Source: Nitrospirillum sp034653275
GTDB taxonomy: Bacteria > Pseudomonadota > Alphaproteobacteria > Azospirillales > Azospirillaceae
Assembly (NCBI RefSeq): GCF_034653275.1
Contig: NZ_JAYEES010000004.1
Location: 62,001 to 126,000 of the forward strand
Length of the DNA stretch: 64,000 nt
Direction of reading: 5' to 3'
A model generated the notes under the pieces. That model worked only from the letters and a program-made list of their open reading frames with translations. It was not told the DNA's origin and did not search any database. Numbering within the stretch: position 1 is the first letter of the stretch; each line of letters starts with the position of its first letter. Made by a program: the position numbers and the translations under genes. Below, piece by piece: positions 32,048 to 40,320 of the stretch.

Positions 32048-32931
32048 GCGGCCTTGCGCCGCCAGCGGCGCCACACCAGCCGTAGCAGCCAGCCGGCCAA
32101 CACCACCACGGGGGTCCAGGGCAGGACGCGGGCGGTGAAGGTCATGACGTTCGCCAGCGACTCCACCAGGATGTCGATGAATTCCTTGGCGGCGGCTTTC
32201 AGGGGTTGCCAGTTCACACCGGCAGGCTGGGCCGCGTCCGCGCCGACGCCTTCATACTGGATGTCCACCTTCACCATGTCCGTCTGACTGCGGAGATACT
32301 CGCGCTGGGCCGTGGTGCTTTCGATGTCGCCCTGTATCTGGGCGATTTCCCGCTCCAGGTTCAGCAGGTCGCCCACGTTCTTGGACGGCGTCTCGCGCAG
32401 CAAGGTGGTCAGGCGGTCGCGCAGCGCCGCCTTGGTTTCCAGCCGTTTATCCAGGTCCAGGACGACCGTCGTCTTGTCCTCGCTGACTTCGGAATGGCTG
32501 GTGATTTCCGCCGGCGGTGCGGCCAGGCCGGCGGCGAAGGTGGCGAACGCCGACGGTGGCAGGCGCAGGGTGGTATGGGCGTTCACCCACCGTGGGCCAC
32601 CCCGGTTCAGGCGCGATTCCAGAATCTCGCAACCGAGGGAGGCACACAGTTCCAGATGATGGCGCTGGGCCGCCTCCACCGCATCGACAGGCAGGCTCAG
32701 GGTATAGCTATGGCTGACGGCGACATATTTGCGCTGGCTCGGCACCTGCGACGGGGTGCCAGGCGCCGCGAAGGACATGTGGACGGGTCCCACCGCCGGC
32801 GGTGTCGCGACAATCGCCGCGCTGCCCGTGACGACCTCCGCTCTCTTCTCCGGCGCCTTGCCACAGGCGGTGACGGCCAGGCAGGCGGTCAGGACCAGTG
32901 GCAGGCGAGGCCCACGGACACAGCCCATCAT
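32044..32931 (-). CDS. DUF4349 lipoprotein (copy A)
   Basis: The product is 295 residues from ATG at 32931. The lipobox is LAVTAC, so it should be lipid-anchored. The DUF4349 core has YTLSLPVDAVEAAQRHHLELC, then LRLPPSAFATFAAGL and VLDLDKRLETKAALRDRLTTLL. A coiled-coil segment (LLNLEREIAQIQGDIESTTA) follows. A C-terminal membrane helix with a basic tail (LPWTPVVVLAGWLLRLVWRRWRR) completes it. It is paralogous to copy B at 34029, with a TIM-barrel-like gene between. The role of DUF4349 proteins is unknown; some Gram-positive members link to envelope stress. Confidence 0.85.
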   Translation of the reverse strand: MMGCVRGPRLPLVLTACLAVTACGKAPEKRAEVVTGSAAIVATPPAVGPVHMSFAAPGTPSQVPSQRKYVAVSHSYTLSLPVDAVEAAQRHHLELCASLGCEILESRLNRGGPRWVNAHTTLRLPPSAFATFAAGLAAPPAEITSHSEVSEDKTTVVLDLDKRLETKAALRDRLTTLLRETPSKNVGDLLNLEREIAQIQGDIESTTAQREYLRSQTDMVKVDIQYEGVGADAAQPAGVNWQPLKAAAKEFIDILVESLANVMTFTARVLPWTPVVVLAGWLLRLVWRRWRRKAA

Positions 32932-33027
32932 TTGCGATCCCCATCGGCAAATTGTGTGATGGGCGCAGACTAAAAACCAAGGGTGGCGGATGTGCGGAGG
33001 AAACGTGGCGTTATCGCCACGATCCGT

Positions 33028-33975
33028 CTATCGCCGCAACCAGGGCGCGGCGGGGGTCCAGAAGATGATGTCCACGCCCAGATAACGCTCGGCGTAATCC
33101 ACCAGCGCTTGCCTGGTGAAGGGCTTGCCCGTCTTGGGGTCGGTATAGGTCAGGGTGGGTTCCTGCACCGCCATGGCCACCAGGGGCAGCCGGCCCTTGT
33201 AACGGTTGAAGAAGGGGTAGGCGTTGGCCAGCTGGGCCTTGCGGCCGGGCACGATGTCCGGCCCGCCCAGGCCGACGCCGTTGGCGGCGGCGAAGGCGAA
33301 CAGGCGGGACATGTAATGGTGGTCGTCCCCCCACTCGCAGGGCCAGAAGTTCACATACTGCACCACCTGGGATCGGGTGAAGGCGCGGCGGGCGGCCGCC
33401 AGATTATCCAGCGTGGCGTCGACATAGGCGTCGCAGCTGAAGCCGGAGTTGGGCTGGCGTGGGTCCAGGTCGGCTGAGGTTTCCGGCAGGGTGACGGCCA
33501 GAACCCGGCCGTCGAAGCGCGCGGCCAGCGCCGCCAGCAGGGCCTGGAAACGGGCGCGAAGCGCCGGGTTCCACTGCGCGGCCACCCAGCCCTGGGCCAG
33601 GGGCTTGCCCTGGCCCGGCCGGTCCACCTGCGCCACCAGCCCGCCGCCATAGACGGGGTTGGTCAGCAGATAGTCCGGCAGGTTGCGCGCCGTGGGGCTG
33701 AAGAAACGGTCCTGCACCTGGATGACCAGCGCCTTGCCCAGGGGTTCCAGCCGCGCCAGCGCCGCGTCGATGGCGCCGAAGTCGTACCGGCCTTGCGCCG
33801 GCTCCAGGCTTTTCCAGGAATAGACCACCTGCACCCCCTCCACCTCCGGCCGGCGGATGACGGCGTCGTTTCGCGCCAGGCCATCCGCCGGCATGTAGAG
33901 GAAGGTGCGCGGCGCCGCCCTTGCGGGCAGGCTGAACAGCAGGGCGGCGAGGAGGCAGGCGATCGGGCGGATCAT
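33028..33975 (-). CDS. Secreted TIM-barrel-like protein of unknown function
   Basis: The product is 315 residues from ATG at 33975, starting with a signal peptide (MIRPIACLLAALLFSLPARA). The frame extends to 34077, but that part precedes the signal and overlaps copy B. The pattern suggests a glycosidase-type (beta/alpha)8 barrel: VVYSWKSLEPAQGRYDFGAID resembles the 'W..lEP..G.ydf..lD' strand of GH10/GH42-like proteins, and LAVTLPETSADLD and YVNFWPCEWGDD could carry acidic residues. No family signature is decisive, so a hydrolytic role is only suggested. It sits between two DUF4349 lipoproteins on the same strand. Confidence 0.65.
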   Translation of the reverse strand: MIRPIACLLAALLFSLPARAAPRTFLYMPADGLARNDAVIRRPEVEGVQVVYSWKSLEPAQGRYDFGAIDAALARLEPLGKALVIQVQDRFFSPTARNLPDYLLTNPVYGGGLVAQVDRPGQGKPLAQGWVAAQWNPALRARFQALLAALAARFDGRVLAVTLPETSADLDPRQPNSGFSCDAYVDATLDNLAAARRAFTRSQVVQYVNFWPCEWGDDHHYMSRLFAFAAANGVGLGGPDIVPGRKAQLANAYPFFNRYKGRLPLVAMAVQEPTLTYTDPKTGKPFTRQALVDYAERYLGVDIIFWTPAAPWLRR

Positions 33976-34028
33976 GGCGGGGGTGATACGGCGGACAGGG
34001 CGAGAGCCTGTGTTATATGAGCCGAACG

Positions 34029-34904
34029 CTAATCTTGGCGTCGCAGCAGGCGCCTTAGCGGATGACGAAGGACCCAACCGGCCAGCAGGATCAGCGGCAG
34101 CCAGGGTAGAAGGCCAGCGATGGTAGCGATAAGCGTGGCGGCGGCGTGGACCATGGTCCGGCCGAAGCCCTTGAACGCGTTGCTGATGGGTGTGAGATCG
34201 GTATTCCCGGCTACCGCCGCCTCGCCGCTATAGTCGATATCGACCCTCACCATCTCCGTCTGTCGGCGCAGATAGTCGCGCTGCGCGGTCAGGCTTTCGA
34301 TTTCCCCCTGGGCGTTGGCCAGCTCTCGTTCCGCCGCCACCAGGTCGGTGACCGCCATATGGGTAGGACCATGCATCAGAGCCGTCAGGCGGTCGCGGAG
34401 GGCGATCTTGCTTTCCAGGCGCTTGTCGGTATCCAGCACCGTAGTCGTCATGTCTTCGGTGGCGGTGCTATGCGCAGTAACGCGGACCGGCGCTGCCGTC
34501 AGGTCGGCCACCAGCGCCGCCACCTGCTGCGGCGGAATGCGGAGGGAGGTCCGGGCCGTAATGCGGTTGGCATAGCTATGGTCCAGGCTGCTGTCCAAAA
34601 CGAGGCAGCCCAGCTTGGCGCAGGTTTCCAGATGGCGATTCTGCACCGCCTCAACCGCGCTGGCCGGCAGGCTGAGGCTGTAGGATTGGGTGATGGCCAG
34701 ATATCTACCCTGCTCGGCCTCTCCTCGTCGGGCGCCCGTCACGACGATCTCTTCGGTGCCGGCCTTGTCCGCCATAGGCGCCCGCGCGGCAATGACGGGC
34801 GGGGGTGGCGGTGCCGGCACGCTGTTGGACATCTCGTTGTCACATCCCGCCAGCGCCAGCATGGCTAGCATCGCGACCGTCAGACTCCGCCCCGTCCCTC
34901 TCAT
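34029..34904 (-). CDS. DUF4349 lipoprotein (copy B) with a TonB-box-like segment
   Basis: The product is 291 residues from ATG at 34904. The lipobox is LALAGC. After a proline-rich linker the segment TEEIVVTGARRG is nearly identical to the EIVVTGxR motif found in TonB boxes of outer-membrane receptors. The DUF4349 core follows (YSLSLPASAVEAVQNRHLETC, then LRIPPQQVAALVADL and VLDTDKRLESKIALRDRLTAL). A coiled coil and a C-terminal helix with basic tail (LPWLPLILLAGWVLRHPLRRLLRR) end it. It parallels copy A at every block. The three genes 34904-32044 are on one strand and may form an operon. Confidence 0.85.
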   Translation of the reverse strand: MRGTGRSLTVAMLAMLALAGCDNEMSNSVPAPPPPPVIAARAPMADKAGTEEIVVTGARRGEAEQGRYLAITQSYSLSLPASAVEAVQNRHLETCAKLGCLVLDSSLDHSYANRITARTSLRIPPQQVAALVADLTAAPVRVTAHSTATEDMTTTVLDTDKRLESKIALRDRLTALMHGPTHMAVTDLVAAERELANAQGEIESLTAQRDYLRRQTEMVRVDIDYSGEAAVAGNTDLTPISNAFKGFGRTMVHAAATLIATIAGLLPWLPLILLAGWVLRHPLRRLLRRQD

Positions 34905-35152
34905 GTTCCCATCCCCCCGGAAGGTCGCCGTGCTGAAACGCGGCGTTAATACGAAACGGTATCGACCCTTCCGGCTGAATACAACCAGGAATGCCAAGGG
35001 CTTCCGCGAAATAAATATTAGGTGCTGCGGTTAAATCCTGTCCAATTGGTCATGTTTTTTCGGCGATGCCGCCGGCGACCATTGACAGGGCGGGGGCGGA
35101 CCGCCATCAACGGGGCGCGGGTGCTGCGGTTGCGAAACCAAGGGGGCGGTTG

Positions 35153-36661
35153 GTGGTGAAGGCAAGGACCTGGCCGGTCATGGCCGTGGTGGTGGCGATG
35201 GGGCTGTCGCTGCTGGGGGCCGCCGGTGCCCGCGCGGCCCAGGCCGGCACGATCCAGGCCGGCACGACCAAGCCGGTGGGAGCGGCGGGGGAATCGGCGC
35301 CCTTCCTGATCGTCAGCGACATGCATTTCAACCCGCTGGACGACGCCAGCCTGGCCGCCCGGCTGGACGCCGCACCGGCCAAGGACTGGCCGGCCATCCT
35401 GGACGGCGTGGCGGGCCGCCGCCTGTCGCCCTTCGGCCGGGACAGCAACTGGTTCGTGCTGCGCTCCGCCCTCAACGCCATGCGCCAGGCACAGCCGCAC
35501 CCGGCCTACATCCTGCACACCGGCGACATGCTGGCCCATGACTTCCGCGACACGTTCGAGGCGGCGCTGCCGGCGCACAAGGGGGATGAGGTCGCCTACC
35601 GCGCCTTCACCCTGAAGACGGTCACCACCCTGCTGGAAGCCCTGCGCCGCACCTTTCCCGGTGTCCCGGTGCTGACGGCGCTGGGCAACAACGACAGCTA
35701 TTGCGGCGACTACGCCGTGGAGCCCAACGGCCTGTTCCTGGGCGACACCCTGCCGCTGCTGACCCGGGGTTTCGGTCGCCCCCTGATCGGCCGGGCCGAT
35801 CAGGACGGCATCGGGCGCGACTGGCGTCAGGCCGGCAACTACGTCGTTCCGCACCCGACCCTGAAGGGCGTGCGCATCCTGTCCTTCGACACGGTGATGC
35901 TGACCCGCAAGTACAAGAACAGCTGCGGCCGGCCAGACGACACGCCGCAGGACACCACGCTGACCTGGCTGCACCAGGCCCTGGCGGACGCCAAGGCCGC
36001 CGGTGACAGCGTCTGGCTGATCACCCACGTGGTGCCGGGCGTCGATGGCTTCGCCACCGCCAACAACTGGTCCAAGGCGGCCAAGGCGGCCGCCGCGGCC
36101 GGCCAACCGATACCCGCCTGCACCGCGCCCGTGGAACTGTTCGCCCCCGGCATGGAGGCGCGGTTCGAGGCGGAACTGGCGCAGTATTACGACATCATCA
36201 AGGTGCTGTTCGCCGGTCACATCCACATGGACGATCTGCGCCTGGTGGGGCCGCCGGGGGCCGGCGTGCCCGTGCTGGTCACGCCCGCCGTCAGCCCGGT
36301 CTATCAGCAGAGCCCCTCGTTCAAGCTGGGCCAGGCGGCCACCGATGGCTCGATTTCCCACCTGACGACCTACTATCTGAACAACCTGAGCGATCATCCC
36401 AGCGTGAAGACGGCGCGTTGGGTGCCTGAGTATGACACCGCCCAGGCCTGGGGCGCCAAGTCGCTGACGCCCGACACCCTGCGCGCCGTCATCGCCCATA
36501 TCCGTGACAGCGGCCCCGCCCGGGCGCTGTACCGCAGCATCTACAGCGTCGCCCGGCCCCAGGCCTCGGCCATGATCCCGGATAACCAGGCCCTGTATCT
36601 CTGCGCGCTGGATAACACCTTGGTCGATGCCTACACCCGCTGCGCCTGCCCGGCCCCTTGA
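35153..36661 (+). CDS. Secreted metallophosphoesterase, acid-sphingomyelinase-like
   Basis: The product is 502 residues. The likely start is GTG at 35153 (or the next GTG), six bases after AGGGGG. It leads into a signal peptide (WPVMAVVVAMGLSLLGAAGARA). Calcineurin-fold metal ligands are visible: SDMHFNP (DxH), HTGDML (GD), LGNNDSY (GNxD, Asn-Asn in place of the usual Asn-His), VWLITHVVP and FAGHIHMDD (GHxH). The large size and spacing fit sphingomyelinase-like phosphodiesterases. It is followed ten bases later by an acid-phosphatase lipoprotein. Both may salvage phosphate from organic esters in the periplasm. Confidence 0.85.
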   Translation: MVKARTWPVMAVVVAMGLSLLGAAGARAAQAGTIQAGTTKPVGAAGESAPFLIVSDMHFNPLDDASLAARLDAAPAKDWPAILDGVAGRRLSPFGRDSNWFVLRSALNAMRQAQPHPAYILHTGDMLAHDFRDTFEAALPAHKGDEVAYRAFTLKTVTTLLEALRRTFPGVPVLTALGNNDSYCGDYAVEPNGLFLGDTLPLLTRGFGRPLIGRADQDGIGRDWRQAGNYVVPHPTLKGVRILSFDTVMLTRKYKNSCGRPDDTPQDTTLTWLHQALADAKAAGDSVWLITHVVPGVDGFATANNWSKAAKAAAAAGQPIPACTAPVELFAPGMEARFEAELAQYYDIIKVLFAGHIHMDDLRLVGPPGAGVPVLVTPAVSPVYQQSPSFKLGQAATDGSISHLTTYYLNNLSDHPSVKTARWVPEYDTAQAWGAKSLTPDTLRAVIAHIRDSGPARALYRSIYSVARPQASAMIPDNQALYLCALDNTLVDAYTRCACPAP

Positions 36662-36671
36662 AGGAGCAACG

Positions 36672-37379
36672 ATGTTCGTCCGCGCCCCCGTCCTTGTCCT
36701 GTTTCTGGCCCTGTTCCTGACGACCCTGGCCGGCTGCGCCAACCAGGCGGCACCGGTGGCGGATTTGCCCAACCTGGGCGTGGTGAAGACCCAGCTTGTG
36801 GCCTATCACGACAGCGGCGCCTATGACCGCGACCTGGCGCGCGTGGCGGGGCAGGCCGGGGCCCGGATCAAGGCGCGTGTTGCCACCCTGCCGGTCGGTT
36901 CCCGCCCCGCCCTGGTGCTGGACATCGACGAGACCTCGCTCAGCAACTGGCCGCAGCTGAAGATCAACGACTTCGGCTACATCAAGGCCGGCGGCTGCGA
37001 TCTGGACCGGGGGCCCTGCGCCGCCCCGGCGTGGGAGATGATGGGCCGCGCCACCGTGATCGCCCCGACGCTGGAGCTTTACCGCCAGGCGCGCGCGGCC
37101 GGCGTCGCGGTCTTCTTCATCACCGGCCGGCCGGAAGGGGAGCGCGAGGCCACCGCCCGCAACCTGGCGGCCGCCGGATATGAGGGCTGGGCCGGCCTGG
37201 TGCTGCGCGCCCCCGGCGCCCACGGCTCGGCGGCGGATTACAAGGCGGCGGAGCGGGCCAAGATCGAGGCGCAGGGCTACACCATCATCGCCAACATGGG
37301 CGACCAGGACAGCGACCTGGCCGGCGGCCACGCCGAACGCACCTTCAAGCTGGCCAATCCCTTCTACTTCATCCCCTAA
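36672..37379 (+). CDS. HAD-family acid phosphatase lipoprotein (class B-like, subfamily IIIB)
   Basis: The product is 235 residues from ATG at 36672 after AAGGAGCAACG, the best ribosome binding site in this area. A signal segment (VLVLFLALFLTTLAGC) ends in a lipobox cysteine. The catalytic HAD motif is LVLDIDETSLSN, followed by FFITGRPEGERE (motif II), the lysine region ADYKAAERAKIE and NMGDQDSDL (motif IV). This is the e(P4)/plant acid phosphatase-like group, which hydrolyses phosphomonoesters such as nucleotides. It is ten bases downstream of the metallophosphoesterase and is surely co-transcribed with it. Confidence 0.9.
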   Translation: MFVRAPVLVLFLALFLTTLAGCANQAAPVADLPNLGVVKTQLVAYHDSGAYDRDLARVAGQAGARIKARVATLPVGSRPALVLDIDETSLSNWPQLKINDFGYIKAGGCDLDRGPCAAPAWEMMGRATVIAPTLELYRQARAAGVAVFFITGRPEGEREATARNLAAAGYEGWAGLVLRAPGAHGSAADYKAAERAKIEAQGYTIIANMGDQDSDLAGGHAERTFKLANPFYFIP

Positions 37380-37504
37380 ATCCTTAAGCCGGCCCGTCAA
37401 TCTTGCAATTAAAGCGGGCCGCCCGCATCCTCGGCCCCGACCCCGCGCGACGGCGGGGGCCAGCGCCGCGCGGGGCGGCGGAGCGTATGCCTTGGGGGGC
37501 GGGG

Positions 37505-38899
37505 ATGAGCGGGGAGATCGACGCGGCCGGCGGCCTGGTGGAAGCCGGCCTGGTGGCCAGGGCCATCGAGGGCGAGCGGCACCACACGGCCGTCAGCCAT
37601 GAGGACGGGCACCACCGTTGCGCCAATTGCGGCGCGCATCTGGCTGGCGCCTATTGTCACGCCTGCGGACAGCCGGGGCACGTCCACCGGTCCATGCTGC
37701 ACATCGCGGAAGAGTTCTTCCACGGCATCCTGCATTTCGACAGCAAGGTCTGGCGCACCTTCCCCATGCTGGCGTTCCGGCCGGGCAAGCTGACGCGCAA
37801 CTATGTCCACGGGCACCGCGTGCGCTATGTCTCACCCCTGGCGCTGTTCCTATTTTGCGTCTTCCTCATGTTCTTCTCCCTGTCCTTCATCGATACGCCC
37901 AACAAGGTGATCAACGGCGACGCGTTGAAGAACCTGGACCACAAGTCCATGGCCGACGGCCGGGTGGAACTGGAATCGGCGGTGAACGACGCCAAGGCGG
38001 AACTGCAGGAGGCGGAAGACGATCTGGCCGAGGCGCGGCAGGATGGGGGCAACGTCGACAAGGCCACCACCCGCCGCGACAAGCGCCAACAGGAACTGAA
38101 GGTGGCGGAGGCCGTGCTGAAGGCTTTCGACACGGCTGCCGCGGCCGGCCTGAAGGCGACGGAGAAGGCCGGACAGGCGGTGTCCGGCGCGTCAGTACCG
38201 GCCTCGGCCGGCGCCCAGGCTCCCGCCTCGGTTCCGGCGGAGGGTGCGGCGCCTCCGGCGCCCGCGACCGCCCCCGACGCGGCGGCGTCTTCCGCCGGGC
38301 CCGAGGCCCAATCCCATAAGCCCACCAAGGAAGAGCATCGCCAGCAGCAGATGGCCAAGCTGTTTGGAAGTACGGACGAGGAACCGGCCACGGGGGATGA
38401 GCCGTCCTGGGCGCGGGCGGCCAAGCGGCTGGCCGATTCCAAGGAGATGTTCGATGTCGACCTTGGCATGCCCAAGCTGGAGGAACACATCCGCCATGCC
38501 CTGCGCAATCCGGAGCTGACGCTCTACAAGATGAAGGAATCGGCGTCCAAGCTGTCCTTCCTGCTGGTGCCGCTGTCGGTGCCCTTCATCTGGCTGATGT
38601 TCCTGTTCAAGCGCGGCATCTACCTCTATGACCATGTGGTCTTCGCGCTCCACTCCCTGTCCTTCATGGCCGTGCTGACGGCGGTGGCGGCCCTGGGCTC
38701 ACGCGCGGGCCTGGGGGCGGCCGCCATTGGCGGCCTCATGTGCTTCGTCCCGCCCGTCCACATGTACGCCCACCTGAAGGGCGCCTACCGCCTCGGCACC
38801 TTCGGCGCCCTGTGGCGCACCATGGTGCTGCTGTGGGTGGCCCTGCTGGCGCTGACCTTCTACCTGGTCTTCATCGTCTCCATGGGGCTGGTGGAGTAG
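37505..38899 (+). CDS. DUF3667 zinc-ribbon membrane protein
   Basis: The product is 464 residues from ATG at 37505, just after GGGGGCGGGG; ATG at 37487 is an alternative. A zinc ribbon CANCG...CHACG begins the protein, then FHFDSKVWRTFPMLAFRPG-type DUF3667 residues (HFDSKVWRTFPML, then GKLTRNYVHGHRVRYVSPLALFLF). A long charged coiled-coil and Ala/Pro-rich region (about residues 140-320) is inserted before three C-terminal membrane helices. DUF3667 proteins are otherwise shorter, so the insertion is unusual. Function unknown. It is convergent with the binding-protein gene at 38907. Confidence 0.8.
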   Translation: MSGEIDAAGGLVEAGLVARAIEGERHHTAVSHEDGHHRCANCGAHLAGAYCHACGQPGHVHRSMLHIAEEFFHGILHFDSKVWRTFPMLAFRPGKLTRNYVHGHRVRYVSPLALFLFCVFLMFFSLSFIDTPNKVINGDALKNLDHKSMADGRVELESAVNDAKAELQEAEDDLAEARQDGGNVDKATTRRDKRQQELKVAEAVLKAFDTAAAAGLKATEKAGQAVSGASVPASAGAQAPASVPAEGAAPPAPATAPDAAASSAGPEAQSHKPTKEEHRQQQMAKLFGSTDEEPATGDEPSWARAAKRLADSKEMFDVDLGMPKLEEHIRHALRNPELTLYKMKESASKLSFLLVPLSVPFIWLMFLFKRGIYLYDHVVFALHSLSFMAVLTAVAALGSRAGLGAAAIGGLMCFVPPVHMYAHLKGAYRLGTFGALWRTMVLLWVALLALTFYLVFIVSMGLVE

Positions 38900-38906
38900 C
38901 CCGCGC

Positions 38907-39851
38907 CTAGTCCAGGCTTTCGGTCAGGCTGGCGGCGATGGCGCGGGTGGGTGTGGTGGCGTCGGGATTGGGCAGGGCCAGCACCCGGCGGCCCTGATGG
39001 GTGTAGGCCAGCGCGGCGCGGATCTCAGGGTCGTTGCGGAACAGCGCCATGAAGGACCCGTCGGCATAGGCCTGGTACAGCCCGTCCTGCAGCATGTCGG
39101 CCAGGCGGTCGTTATGCTTGGCCACGAAGAAGTAGAGGTAGAAGTCGCGGTAGAGCAGCGCGACATCGCGGGCCACCGTCACCGGCACGCCGGCCTCGCG
39201 CGCCCGTTCCACCTCCTGGTCGATGTCCAGGCTGCTGCGCGGCACGGCGTCGGCGCCGCCGGTGGCGACCTCGTTGTACAGGTTGCCGGCCGTCTCATGC
39301 ACCGTCTGGCCGGCGGCGCGCAGCAGACGGGCTTCGGGCCAGCCCGGCCCCTGCGCCAGCGACAGGGGCGTGCCGGCGCTGATCTTGGCCTGCGCCGCCT
39401 CATTCACCGCCAGCAGGCGATAGCCCATCAACCCCCGGTCCAGCGGCACCCGCACCGGCTGGAAGTGCGCCTCCAGCGCCGGCGCGGTGGGCAGCCAATA
39501 GACATCCACCGTGCCGTTGTCCGGCTGTTCCAACAGGCGCAGCACCTGCGCGGTGGGGAGGGTGTGGGTGTCGATCTTCAGCACATAGGGCCGGCCGCTT
39601 TTGTCCAGGGCCAGCTTCAGCACTTTCAGCACATAGGCGGGGGCCGTGCCCTGGTTCAGGGCGTGCACCACCAGCGGCGCCGGGGCTGGGACTGATGCGC
39701 CGGGCATGGCCAGGCCGCCCGCGTCGACTGGATCGTCGCTGGCGGCCAGGGCTGGCACGGCCCGGGATGTCAGGAGGGCGAGGGCCAGGCACAGGGCGGC
39801 CCGCCGCAAAAAGAGTGGCTGAAAAGCGAACCGCGACGCGGGCATGACCAT
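38907..39851 (-). CDS. Orphan periplasmic binding-protein-like protein (copy 1)
   Basis: The product is 314 residues. A signal peptide (LFLRRAALCLALALLTSRAVPALA) is followed by a bilobal-looking domain. Recognisable blocks are LALDKSGRPYVLKI, VPLDRGLMGYRLLAVNEAAQAK, GPGWPEARLLRAAGQ and LLYRDFYLYFFVAKHNDRLADML, and the end is YQAYADGSFMALFRNDPEIRAAL. The protein is paralogous to 55416-56354, which shares LALDK, RG(L/V)xGYRL, xAAQAK and AYxDGSF. No ABC permease or ATPase gene lies nearby, so it could be an orphan sensor or chaperone-like binding protein. The start ATG 39851 is somewhat uncertain because the AAGGGA upstream is distant. Confidence 0.75.
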   Translation of the reverse strand: MVMPASRFAFQPLFLRRAALCLALALLTSRAVPALAASDDPVDAGGLAMPGASVPAPAPLVVHALNQGTAPAYVLKVLKLALDKSGRPYVLKIDTHTLPTAQVLRLLEQPDNGTVDVYWLPTAPALEAHFQPVRVPLDRGLMGYRLLAVNEAAQAKISAGTPLSLAQGPGWPEARLLRAAGQTVHETAGNLYNEVATGGADAVPRSSLDIDQEVERAREAGVPVTVARDVALLYRDFYLYFFVAKHNDRLADMLQDGLYQAYADGSFMALFRNDPEIRAALAYTHQGRRVLALPNPDATTPTRAIAASLTESLD

Positions 39852-40320
39852 GGTGTGAACACATCCCTTCGGCCCCTTCTGCCAAGGGGCCGTTGTCGCG
39901 TGGTGGTGGCGGGCCCTTCTGGGCCTTGGTGCGGCCGACCTTATCGGCGGCCTTCTCCCGGGGCGACCCTAGATCCCTGGGGACCAGGGTTGCCTCAAGT
40001 GGGTAAGATTACGGCAATAGGATTAGCCAGTCGTTAAGGCTTGAGCATTAGGCCGCCCGGCGGGATTCGGCGTAATCGGCGGCGCCTGTCTTGCGAGGGT
40101 GCGACATTTACGCACGCGCCCCCTGACTATCCCACAGTACAGATAAAGCAAATTCGAAAATTATCTATAATAATCAAATAATTAATAACGCCGACCCAGC
40201 GGGATTCGGCAAGTGTCTGTTAATCCCTCTTTAATTGGGGGCGGGGGATCAAGGGGCGTCGTCTCAACGGGCTGCCATTGGCCGTCCACAGCAAGCCGCA
40301 TCCAGGAAAGGGCCCTCATC
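39852..40320. other. Intergenic control region, 469 bases, with a hairpin and an AT-rich tract
   Basis: No gene is supported here. A perfect hairpin GGCCCCTT-CTGCC-AAGGGGCC lies at 39871-39891, 20 bases upstream of the binding-protein start, within its probable leader. The 12-mer GCGGGATTCGGC occurs twice, at 40060-40071 and 40199-40210. Between them 40137-40190 is the most AT-rich tract of the window and probably holds the chemoreceptor promoter. Confidence 0.5.
40144..40171 (+). promoter_or_regulatory. Possible chemoreceptor promoter (sigma28-like or sigma70 -10)
   Basis: TAAAGCAA, 11 bases, then ATCTATAA match the FliA consensus (TAAAGTTT-N11-GCCGATAA) at 5 of 8 positions in each half with exact spacing. 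The same site contains a perfect TATAAT at 40166-40171, but no good sigma70 -35 lies 16-18 bases upstream. The chemoreceptor ATG is 150 bases downstream. Confidence 0.35.
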
